The position numbers were made by a program, and so were the translations under genes. Positions 23,732 through 35,500 of a stretch of 64,000 nucleotides of DNA are shown here, piece after piece. The notes beneath the pieces were generated by a model, which saw only the letters and a list, made by a program, of their open reading frames with translations, was not told where the DNA came from and searched no databases. Numbering within the stretch: position 1 is the first letter of the stretch; each line of letters opens with the position of its first letter. Source of the stretch: Watersipora subatra (lineage: Eukaryota > Bryozoa > Gymnolaemata > Cheilostomatida > Watersiporidae); the NCBI RefSeq assembly GCF_963576615.1, contig NC_088716.1, positions 3,410,001 through 3,474,000 on the forward strand, read 5' to 3'.

Positions 23732-25377
23732 CCCACGACCAAACACGAGCGAAGCGATTGTTTGGAAGCTTTATGATAAATGCGTATGTGCACATAACTC
23801 ATGAAAATTATTCATGAACGGCCGTCCCAAACCCTTGTGCCCAAATCTCATCAACAAACTTAACCATTTTTCTATGGAGTCGTTTAAGTATAATAACGAT
23901 ACAAAACGCATATAAACCTATTTAAGTATGTTACCAAGTCGTTGAAATTTGTAGACAACCTTCTAAAACTAACCCATCTGATCAGATTATACATAAATAG
24001 ACAGATTAATTTGACCTAAAATCACCATTAAAACTTTACAAGCTTTTTTAATCAAAATTAAGACCGGCTAACGAAACGCCGATAAGGCATTGCAACAGAG
24101 AGTTGTACGGCCTTATCGGCATGAATTGGCGTTAAATGAAATGACTTACCATTAAGTCATTTCACATGACTTAATGGTAAGTCGTGAAATGCGCTTGACT
24201 TACCATTAAGTCGTGCGCATTTCACGAGAAAAACGGGCACATTTCACCAGTCTATGGCATTGTCCAATTGCCGAAGGTTTCTGTAATTAACGTAGAAGTA
24301 CTGAAAAGTAATCGTTTCTTTTTTGCCAATTTCAAAGTAACTGACATTTTGGACACTTATAAGGAGTACTTTGGTATTCCAACTGATGTCCAAAGCAGTG
24401 AAAGCAAAGGAAATGACGATGATATTTTTCTAACGATTCTTATAAGATTATTACAATATTTAATTATAAGAATAACTATTCGATTTGATAAGATTATTAT
24501 AAGATATAATTATAAGAATAATCATTCGAATTCACAAGATCGAAGTATATAGTGACCGATGTTGGGCAATATGTTACTGTTATTATTTTTCTAAAGATTT
24601 TGTTGATGATGTTACGGCTGTGCCCAATATCGCGGTGCTGCCAAGCCGTTTTTAATATCTGCAAAATTAAATTATAGGCCTACAATTTCTTATAGATATA
24701 CAGCTATTTGTATGACAAGCAACTAAAATATGTTTAGATTTTTAAATTCAGCATAATTTTTTGCATATAAATACAAAAATCTAGATAAATATCACAACTT
24801 CTTGATATTGGTTGCTATGACGTTTTGAAATGTAAACAAAATTGTGCATTGGTTTTCGTTTCTCAAACTTTAACACCAGTTTTCTCAAACCTACGTCTTC
24901 GCAATAATGGTAAACATGCATTCAGTTTATTGACCATAAAATCTGCTGTAATTAAGCTGGAATCAAATTTTTTTGCAAGATAACTGAGAATGTTCTCCTT
25001 CTGCTAGTGTAGATAACTCTAAATCTCACACACCCGACTTAACCATGGTTTCTGTGATCATGACCCAGTTCTTCACTTTGGTTACAAATCGCTGTCAAAA
25101 CTATTCTGCATTCAACACAACTAACTTTCAAACTGTGTATATTACACAGCAGCTTGCCATCTTACTTCTAATATTGCATTTCTCCTATTGCAGGAGAGAG
25201 ATATAAACATATAAACTTTTCTTTTCATTATTGCTGTTTGTTGTATATAATAACACCCAGTACATTACAGCTACCATTGCAATTATCCTATTGCACTGCA
25301 GTGCCATTCGACTGCTAATATTGCATTTCTCAACCAGCAGTACCCTTTCTTTTTTCCAATATCACTTTGGTCGTGGG
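23732..25377. mobile_element. TIR element, copy 1 (CCCACGACCAAA ends)
   Basis: It begins CCCACGACCAAA and ends with the exact reverse complement TTTGGTCGTGGG. Long stretches (ATTATTCATGAAC..., CAGATTATACATAAATAGAC, CATTTCACCAGTCTATGGCA, TTTCTCAACCAGCAGTACCC) are shared with the copy at 29.6-30.6 kb. This copy is about 0.6 kb longer and includes nested palindromes. No transposase is encoded, so it is a non-autonomous element of unassigned superfamily. Target duplications are not clear. Confidence 0.7.
24140..24232. repeat. Nested palindromes built on GACTTACCATTAAGTC
   Basis: The near-palindromic 16-mer GACTTACCATTAAGTC occurs, then its reverse complement GACTTAATGGTAAGTC, then again in the first orientation. 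They are separated by short spacers with ATTTCAC/GTGAAAT. Several alternative hairpins or a cruciform are possible. Copy 2 of the element has only the trailing part. Confidence 0.75.
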
Positions 25378-25380
25378 CTG

Positions 25381-25729
25381 TATGACAAGGGAATTTCTAA
25401 TATATATAATATTTATTTTATATCTTCCTAATAGGCCCTATATATAATATATATTTTATATATTCCTAATATATATAATATATATTTTATATATACTTAA
25501 TCTATATAATATATATTTTATATATACTTAATATATACATTATGTATTATATATAATATATTAATATAATATATTAATATATATAATATACATTTTATAT
25601 ATTCTTAATATATATAATATTTATTTTATATATTCTTAATATATATAATATTTATTTTATATATTCTTAATATATATAATATTTATTTTATATATTCTTA
25701 ATATATATAATATTTATTTTATATATTCT
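25381..25729. repeat. AT-rich tandem repeat, period about 34
   Basis: Units of TATATAATATTTATTTTATA plus TATTCTTAA, most regular in the last five copies. It abuts the right end of the TIR element. Confidence 0.85.
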
Positions 25730-25792
25730 TGCCATCAAGTTATCCTTGAAGGCTTAATAAGAAACAAAATAACTCGGCTGTTAAAACTGTTT

Positions 25793-26314
25793 GTAGATTT
25801 ACTGTTATCTTCCCTCATAGTAGTGATTTCTTATAAGTTTGCTTAGCTAGCAGTTATCAGTTAACTCACTAAGAATTAACATGTTTACTGATACCAACTG
25901 ATAGGTGGATCAATAGCTCATGTATTATAGTACTCTGTGGTCTAGCTCATATATTATAGTATAGATCAATAGCTCATGTATAATTTATAGTACTCTGTGG
26001 TCTAGCTCATATATTATAGTATATATCAATAGCTCATGTATAATTTATAGTACTCTGTGGTCTAGCTCATATATTATAGTATATATCAATAGCTCATGTA
26101 TAATTTATAGTACTCTGTGGTCTAGCTCATATATTATAGTATATATATATATTATAGTGTATAGATTTAGTGTTATCTTCCCTCATAGTAGTGATTCACT
26201 TATAAGTTTGCTTAGCTAGCAGTTATCAGTTGACTCACTAAGAATTAACATGTTTACTGATACCGCCTGATAGGTGGATCAATAGCTCATGTATTATAGT
26301 ACTCTGTGGTCTAG
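25793..26314. repeat. Segmental duplication plus 61-bp tandem repeat
   Basis: A segment of about 150 bp (GTGTTATCTTCCCTCATAGT-like start to ACTCTGTGGTCTAG) occurs at about 25798-25944 and again at about 26167-26314. Between them are about four copies of a 61-bp unit containing CAATAGCTCATGTATAATTT and ACTCTGTGGTCTAGCTC. Confidence 0.8.
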
Positions 26315-26591
26315 CGCTCTCTTTTTGTACCAGACATCATGGGGATTAAAGTGCATGTGCGTCACTATGCTCTTCCTATTTTTCCCACATAGGTAGGTGG
26401 TATTAGCTATCGTGTACGTAGGTTGACAAACAGCGTCTTTAAGCTTATTAATGTTCTTCTAGTTGGGAAATTTTGTGTTTATTTCCTGCTTGACGTTTAC
26501 AGTGAAGTCATCCGTGACCATTTATCTCTCAGTTATTAACTAACAAATCGGTCAAAAGATATCTGCTGACAGCTGGGAATAGTGTTTAATC

Positions 26592-29500
26592 ATGGATGAA
26601 CAGACGACGGATGAGGTTTGTTTTCTTTATCTCTTCGCCTTTGTGGTACCCATCGCTAGTAGTACCTATCGCTAGTAGTACCTATCGCTAGTAGTACCTA
26701 TCGCTAGTAGTACCTATCGCTAGTAGTACCTATCGCTAGTAGTACCCATCGCTAGTAGTACCCATCGTAGTAGTACCCATCACTAGTAGTACCTATCGCT
26801 AGTAGTACCCATCGCTAGTGGTACCCATTGCTAGTAGTACCTATCGCTAGTAGTACCCATCGCTAGTAGTACCCATCGCTAGTAGTACCTATCGCTAGTG
26901 GTACCCATCGCTAGTAGTACCTATCACTAGTAGTACCCATCGCTAGTATTAAATAGCTCGATGGTCATTTGGGACATTTCATCATGGAATTGTTAGGTAA
27001 TCTATGAACGGATTGGCCAGGATCTGAGGTTAGTTTTTGGCTGAAAGGCTATCTTGGAGCAATTCAATGCAGTTTGCTTTTACAAGCAGCCAAATCTCAC
27101 ATTGCTACATTTCAAGTAACTACATTGCTTTGTTTATAATTTATTGACCTTTTACTTTGTAAAACCAACCCTTCACCTAAATATTATTATTAATAGCCAC
27201 ATTAACTTACTCTTAGCGATGTGTTTAAGTGTAAAGTACAAATCTTGCTAAGCAAATACTTCAACAATATCTTTAATTAACCCAATACGCTAAAATACTT
27301 TATCAAATACCAAGTATTTTAGCTATGAATTGAAGATGGGTCTATGAGGAAACGAGGTGTAATCGAACGCTACAACCATTTTCCTGATTAAACCTACATC
27401 CTCATGTTTTATCACTTTATGACTTGTCTAGCATTCATCAATAGAGGTTTCACTCGTTTATAAATAGATCCCTCACTTTATAGGTGTTTTATGAGTCGAC
27501 TAGTTTTAAAAAGTTGCCGGACTGCTGAGTAGCACAAACTTGAGTAAGGTTCACAGTTCGTAGTGTTGCTGGTCTGTGATTGGTTCATCTGTCGAAAGCT
27601 CTATTTGATTCCTTTATGTACAATAGCTTAGCTGAGGTTACCGGCCTCCAATGCATTGTTGGTCTCCTCTATCCGCAGCCCGTTCGCTTGTCTCAATTCT
27701 GCTCTCAGGAAAAATGCTAGGAAGTTGAATATCACTCAATTTCTTTTTTAGCGTGTAGGCAGTAGTTGGTAGAACACAGAGTATGTGTCTGCAAGCATTA
27801 TTACCTTTTGGTATGGGGCTGTTATCTCAGATAGAATTTAAATATAACTAAGCGTTCTGTAGCATCATTATATGAGGCAATGACCTTTTTCCTTGTTTCT
27901 AGGTAAGGAAAAAAAGAATCGCTCGTCTTGGTGGAGGTACGGGTGAATCCAACCCGAAGAAAGGTACTTCCAAAACACCGACGGAATCAAATGTAGGACC
28001 TGGTGAGTTATAGTTAGTTTGACAGGTTACGCGGGTGCTTTTGCGCATGACTTAGAAATACAGTCGACACTTATTAAAATAGATTAATAGGGGTGGTGGG
28101 TGGTCCGGTTTAGTCAATTGTCTGGTTTAAACGATAATAAATATGTCTATGTGGTATGTAATACTAGGTGAATGCCCGGCGTTGCACGGGTATTAATAAA
28201 CAACTTATAAATGGTGGCAGGTAATGCAGTTGCCTGCCACTTACCATTAGCCTGGCACATTGCCAATGACTAATTTGAGTACACTACTATCCGTATTGCT
28301 AAACTTACTAAAAAAAGCCGCGAGAGCATGCTTTAGTGACACAGAATGCTATGAATATTTTAACCAACATAGCGACTCATATCCCCTAATGAATTTATTG
28401 CATCTGGCGTAATTTAATTGGTAGGATTATCGCCTGGCAATCGATAGGTTTCGAGATCAAATCCAGCATGAAGCGGATGTTTCATTCCTAAATATTAATA
28501 GCTATAGATAGACACACTGAACAGCGGACTTTAAGATTTATATATAATATAGGCCTAGATATATAGAACAAACAATATGTCTCTGTAGTATGTAATATAT
28601 ATAGAGGTCTATATATACAGGAATAATCACATTAATAAGACCTATAAACACTGCGCTGTATAGTGTATACTGTACACTGTACTATAGCGCATATACTTTC
28701 AAATAATTAGCCTGTGAAAAAAATTACTGTTTAAATAAAAAAGTAGAAAAAATATTTATTTACCTTTTGTGGAAGACTAATGAGCTGGAGGTGATGGACA
28801 ATAATCAGTAGTACATGTGTAAACACTAAACATTAGCATGTGAGTTCAAGTGTGGTTAACAAATTTAATTCTGGTGAGGACTGCAGCAGGTTGGGTGGCT
28901 GAGGAGCACCCCATCTATTGTCGACTTTCATCATTAACATTTGTACATCGTACTACTTATCTTTATTGCTCATGATGTCCTTCTTATCCGATAACGAGAG
29001 GGGACTGTATTACAATCTTCTGTTTGAAGATTTTGAGTCATACAAAGCTTCTGGTGTAACGTTGTTGCAGTTCCGAGTGCATCTCCTGATTGCCGATCGC
29101 TATCGAAGAAGGAGCCTTCTATTGGTCCAGATAGTATGGAGGTGGACTCGGGTCTTGGTCTACAAGATACAGCGTGTATCAGTCCTAAGGCTTTTCAAAA
29201 CGCTCCGGTACAGCTTTCAACACCTCACAATAGTTCTACAACTCCCCGCAAAAGTTCTCCAACTTCACTGTCCAACAAACAAGTGAGTTAAAAGATGTGG
29301 TCTAGCTGCACAAGTTTTTCATATGAGATATTTTTTAGGTGACAATTGAATTAATCACCCAGGTTGTAGTCAGACATTCAGAACACAGTTTAAGTTGGAG
29401 TTTTTTTTCACGCAAATGCTGTAAGCAAGTAAAAATTGATACAGCACCATTGGCCTTTTGTTAATCATAATGAAATGTTTTTTGTATCGATCTCTACTTT

Positions 29501-32500
29501 TGATAAAAGGGAGGAATGTGCTGCGTTGCAAACTGTCTGCCAGTTAAATAAATTGGAAACCTTTAAATCCTAGAAAAGCTGAGACCAGCGCCAAAAGAGA
29601 GAACACAGAGTATTCTCACGACCAAACGAGCGGATGCGAAGTTTGGGAGTTTTTATGATAAATGCATGTGCACACAACTTACGAAAATTATTCATCAACA
29701 ATGAGACGAACCCTTGTATTAAAATTTCATCAACAAATTTAACCATCGTTTTGTAGATTAGTTAAAGTAATATAACGATACAAAACACATATAGGCCTAT
29801 TTAAATATGTTACCAAGTCTTTGTAAATTATCGAAATTTTTTAAAAATTTACCCATCTGATCGGATTATACACAAATAGACAGATTTATTAGGACGAAAA
29901 TCATCACAAAACGCTTGAAAAGCTTGGTTTAATAAAAGTTAAGACCGGAAATTGAAACGGCGGGCGATAGAGAATAGAACGATTAAGTCGTGCGCATTTC
30001 GCGAAAAAATAACGTGCACATTTCACCAGTCTATGGCATTGTTTACTTGTAATCGAATTTATTCGAAGGTTTCTGTAATAAACGTAGACCGTTTGAGGCG
30101 TTGACTGATTTATAGGTACGAAATTGTGGTACACGGTTTATCAGCTTATGTTTTTTTGTCCAATCACACAAGGCTTCATTATTTAAAACGTTAGCCGAAA
30201 TTCTTTACAACTTATGTACAAGCTAGGGCTGAACTACAACGCCCCTTTATGACGAGAACATTTTTTTATTTTGCTCCAGTTTGCAGAAAAATTTCAGACG
30301 CGTGAACGCTCATACTTGCTTTCTGTTAAAGATCGCTATCAAAACCATTCTACATTCAACACAACCAACTTGTGTTGTCAACCAACTTGTCAAATTGTGT
30401 ATAGTAGTACACAGTAGCTTGCCATTTTACTTCTAATTTTGCATTTCATAGTTATAATAAAAATATTTCCTTATTGTTAATTGTTGTTAAATTACATTAT
30501 TAAATTAGCATTATTAGCATTAATAATAATAATTAGCACTATTATTATTATATTAGTGCCATTTGACTGCTAATATTGCATTTCTCAACCATCAGTACCC
30601 TTTCTTTTTTCCAATATCACTTTGGTCGTGGACTGTATGGCAGTGGAATTTGTAGTCTATTAGTACTGTAGTTATCTACTCCTGCTAATATAGTTGTAGT
30701 TATCTACTTTTGCCATTGTTTAATACAGATGTAGTTCTTTTCCCTTATTGGTTGTAGTTGTCTTCTCTGATTATAGAAACATAAAATAGTCATAGACGCA
30801 TTGGCAGCGATTTTGCAAGTAAAACTTGATGGAACAGATGCTATCCTTCCAAATGCACCATTGACAATAGACTCCTGCTCCACCTCAGGTATCCTTATCC
30901 TTTTGTAACACATAATACCTGTGGTAATAATGCATGTTAATATCAGAGACGGGCACTCGAGTTAACATGCTGGCTCAAGTGAGTCTCTAGGCTCATCTCA
31001 CAAATGAATTGAATGGATTCTTCAGTATCTTTACTTACTGTATTGAACTTACTTACGAAGTGAATTAACTCGGCATATTCTACCAGTAGAAATTGAATTG
31101 AATTGACTCTTTACTGTCACCATGGTTGAATTGACTCTTTACTGTCACCATGGTTGAATTGACTCTTTACTGTCACCATGGTTGAATTGACTCTTTACTG
31201 TCACCATGGTTGAATTGACTCTTTACTGTCACCATGGTTGAATTGGCTCTTTACTGTCACCATGGTTGAATTGACTCTTTACTGTCACCATGGTTGAATT
31301 GGCTCTTTACTGTCACCATGGTTGAATTGACTCTTTACTGTCACCATGGTTGAATTGACTCAATTCCCTAATATTAATAAGCAAAATGTCTCGAGTCAGA
31401 ACACACCTATGCTTCCCTTTTATATTACTACCTCTATGGTTATTACTGCATTTTCAAAAAATCCATCGCAAACAGTGATACCCTATTTGATGTGCGCCGA
31501 AACGAAGATGTCAGTGCAGCCCAATGTTGCCGGCCTCACATGTTTCCATAAGACCGCGATAGTGCCATGTATATTTTATTGGTCGGTTATTAATAATTTA
31601 TTGAGACAGTTATTAATTATTTTTATAGTGTTGCTTTCAAAGTTTTACCAGAAAAAAAGCGATAAGCTTTGGAATTGGACAACGAGAGAATTAATTGCTA
31701 TTGCTTTAAACAATTCATTGTCATTCTATTGTCATGCTTACATTCATTGCCAGACAAAAACGAACCAGTTTGTTTAGTTTAAAATCACGCCTTCCGAATT
31801 TTGTTATTTCTTGTTTAGGATGGATGAAAAGAAATATTGTAAACTGTGATCTAACATATTTATGCTTGTCAACTTCTTCAACACTGGGTATTTTTGATTA
31901 TTTTTGTATTAGATAATGTGTGTTTGCATTTTGGTCAAACTTCAAAGATGATAGTGTTTTTCTTTTGCAGCCAGTTTCACTAAACTACAAAAATCTTAAA
32001 AATTTATTTTGTTTGTCAAATGCCTTGATTCTTGTGCAGAAAATTTTTGCTGATTTTATAAAACTTTAAATTGAAGTTTTGCGACAGAAACTCTGCTTTT
32101 ACAACAAAAGCACTGAGTGTATGCCATCAAAAAGTTGTCAGCATGACTTATTTTCAATTGAACAAGTAATGAAATTTGTAGGGAAAGGTTTGCTATCTGC
32201 TATACAAACATTCAAGGGACTGAGCTAAGTTAGTGATTGTGCTTTATTGCCATTTTGATATATTCGATATATTGCCATAAGTCAATTTTAGGTAAGAATT
32301 GATAGTCAATTGATTTTGTATATTTGGGTGAGTTGAATTGAACCACTTGTTTGAAGGTAGCTAAAGATTTGAGAATTGAATTGTGGTGTTTTGCAGTCAA
32401 TTATGCATCGAACTGACTCTTACGCGACCTATGGCGCAAAAGAGTTGAAAATTGAATTGTTAATATTTTGATAGGAATTGAATTGAGTCATTTTTAATGC

Positions 32501-35500
32501 ATCAGTAGACACTAAAGGAAAAATACTTCCTATGTCTTAGCATTCGCCTTAGAAAAATTACTATCACGCAATTGATATAGTAACTAATTGATGGCAATGG
32601 GGGTCTATTATCTGTGCGTTTGTAGCGAGTCCAACTGTTTATAATACTCATGAAAAGATGGTGTTGTCTTCTCCTCGCAGTAGGTTGGTGAGGGGGTTTC
32701 CTTTGTAGCTCTATAAAGTGATGAACTGAGTCTACACGTATTTGTAGAGGGTGAACTGGATGTGAAAGAGTTAGTCAACCAAGTGCTCTATGACGTTGTG
32801 CACTACTCTATTAATTCTATGGTTGCCGATAGCTCACAAGTTCTGCTCTCTCTTTCCAACTGCTTTGGTACCTCCTCTAAATACAGCCAGGGGGCAAAGG
32901 TCAGCAGATCATGGTTATCAAAGGTTTATCACAGCTGATGTTTTAGGCATCAAGACATTAATGTATAGCTAGAGTATTGGTCTGATGCGATTGTTAGCCA
33001 ATCATATGCATCGATATTACACAGGGTTCTATGCACTTTCGCTATTTGTTGATAAAACTCATGCTGATGATACATTAGCTGTTGAAGTTATGTTTTTGTA
33101 TGGACGTCCCTATTTTTGAAAAGAATAGGGAATAATATTTTTGAAAATTTTTAAATTCAAGAAGTGGTCTCAAAAAGAGTTATGCCTGATAGTCTTCAGC
33201 GGCTTCTCAAAACACAAACCCTAGTAACTACCAGCATGCTGTATCTAGAGCAGCTGTACCAGAGGCCTGATTGCCAAGCATTGGTGGTGTAGCTACACCT
33301 TATTTCTTGTCTTGTCAACTCTGACAACAGCTATAGGCCTCTTGTTAGCATCAATTATTGTTGTTGTGGCTGATAGAGGTTGATAGCCCAAGTTGAGGAT
33401 CTGGTGACAACGGAGTTAAAGGAACAAAGTACTTGTATCACTCTCGCTATTCTGGAAGGTTCCATTCCTATTGGATCAGAGTCCACATTGTGGTAGGTGT
33501 CTGAGATTTCTACTAATATTTACTGTTTTAATTAAATTTAACGAACTTCAGTGTTTTATCATCGCAACCGGTAAAGCTAGTGAAGCTAGTAAACTTAAGC
33601 TAGTAAACCGGTAAAGCTAGTAAACCGGTGAAGCTTGTAAACCGGTGAAGCTAGTAAACCGGTGAAGCTAGTAAACCGGTGAAGCTAGTAAACTGTACTA
33701 AAACAAATTCCATCCTAATTATTTAAAAATGGCTGAAAAACCTTCTATTCATTAACATTTCATATTCACAGTAATAGTGCTAAAACGGGAGAAGACAACT
33801 CATATATTAACAACTTTAATTTTGCGCTAAAAGGTAGGATTTTTACTTGATCAGCCTTGTTGATGATGCACTGCCTTCAGTCAGCTGTTGAACGCTTCAG
33901 GAGTTGTCTCTCTCTCAACCAGCATTATTAATTGGTGCACTTTGATTCATTATGCACATGACTCGCTCTATGTCACTATGTTACAGGGTTGGCTCTATGT
34001 TACATGATTTGCTCTTGCTTGGGGACGGAGCATTTGTTTCAAGCCATATAATTCACTTCAGGTAGTCACATAATTTTAGTGTTGGAAAGTCTTTAGCCGA
34101 AGAGCTGGTGAAGAGAAATTACCACTGGGACATGTTCTGCCATATGGTAGCCTTGACCTGTAAAGACAAAGCTTTCTTCGATAAGGTCAGGACTTTTTAT
34201 AAGAACACTAGCTGCATTACCCGTCTACAGGAACAGATTCACGTGCAGCATAAAGTTTATTGAGAGTTGTCTTTCATACTGTAAAACAACTCCGAGTATG
34301 CAGTCTACTGAAATGTTGTCCTGATCAGAAAATGCATGCACATATACATGTCAATGTTGGGGAGAACAATGGAAATCTGCAATGTGTCTTACAGCTAGAT
34401 GCGTGTAAAATCTAGTAAATATTCTAGATTCATGTGTCTAGATTCATGCATCCGTTCACCCTCGTCTATATTTGCAGTTGACGATCGCGCACTTCTGCCG
34501 CTGAGCCCCCGCCTTGGCTGACCAGTCTTTACCCGCCGAGCAGTTGACAATCGCATTCTTGCACTCGCCTCGCAATCAATCGCTTCGCACTCGCAATCAA
34601 TCGCCTTGCAATCAATCGGCCCGCACCCGCCTCGCAATCAATCGCCTTGCGCTCTCCTCGCAATCAATCGCCTCGCAATCAATCGCCTTGCAATCACCTC
34701 CCACTCGCCTCGCAATCAATCGCCTCGCACTCGCAGTCAGTCGCCTCGCACTCGCCTTGCAATCAATCACCTTGCACTCGCCTTGCAATCAATCACCTTG
34801 CACTCGCAACCAATCGTCTCGCAACCAATCTCCTCGCAATCAATCGCTTAGCACTCTTCTCGCAATCAATCGCCTCGCACTCGCCTCGCACTCGCCTTGC
34901 AATCACCTCCCACTCGCCTCGCAATCAATCGTCTCGTACTCGCCTTGCAATCAATCACCTTGCACTCACAACCAATCGCCTAGCACTCAATCGCCTCGCA
35001 CTCGCCAACTCATTCATCCGGAAAGCCGCGCCTGAAGACTCTTGCTGTACTCGGGGCGAAAAAGGTCTCCCGCGCATCCCCGAGTGACGCCACGGCCCCA
35101 AGCCTAGCTGTGCTACTTGGCGTTGCCCGGGTAGTAAAAAAGTCTTTGCACAGAAAATTGATTTATATTTAACATATAACAACATTTGCCATTCTAACTT
35201 TCACACTACATATCATGAGAAAGTGTTTTGTGTAGTTGAAATAAAGAGAAAATAAAAACAACTGTAAAGTTTATCAAACTTTGTCAAACAACTGTAACTT
35301 TCAAACTTCATATCATGAGAAAAATGTTTTGTGCAGGTCAAATAAATTTTAAGAATAAGACGACTATAAAATGGTTTAGATGTAACAGTGAAATAATTAG
35401 CGAGTAATTGCTAAATTGAGTCTGTTTTGCTACGATTACAGTATGAGATGATTCGGTAATGATACAATTAATACGAACTGAGAAAACAAAATAAAATTCG

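Larger units (their letters stand above)
26592..29282 (+). other. UBE4B: UBE4B exons 1-3, N-terminal regulatory region
   Basis: The start ATG (26592) opens MDEQTTDE and is followed after a 1.3-kb intron by the basic [12 protein letters not shown], the conserved N-terminal signature of animal UBE4B. Exon 3 gives [14 protein letters not shown], then [11 protein letters not shown] and a Ser/Thr/Pro-rich tail, corresponding to the disordered N-terminal arm with its S-M-x-V-D-S-G motif. Residues 1-112. The promoter and any non-coding exon were not recognised. Confidence 0.85.

Noticed and set aside
31346..31777. 143-codon frame
   Set aside because: Starts inside the 28-bp minisatellite of UBE4B intron 4 and matches nothing I recognise; likely chance.
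32890..32937. Extending UBE4B exon 5 to a later donor (AAAG|GTTTAT)
   Set aside because: It stays open, but the earlier AAG|GTCAGC donor gives matching phase with exon 6 and the same donor style as exon 7; kept as a less likely alternative.
34395..35185. Overlapping frames with N-R-L-A-L repeats
   Set aside because: By-products of the CGCAATCAATCGCCT repeat in UBE4B intron 7.
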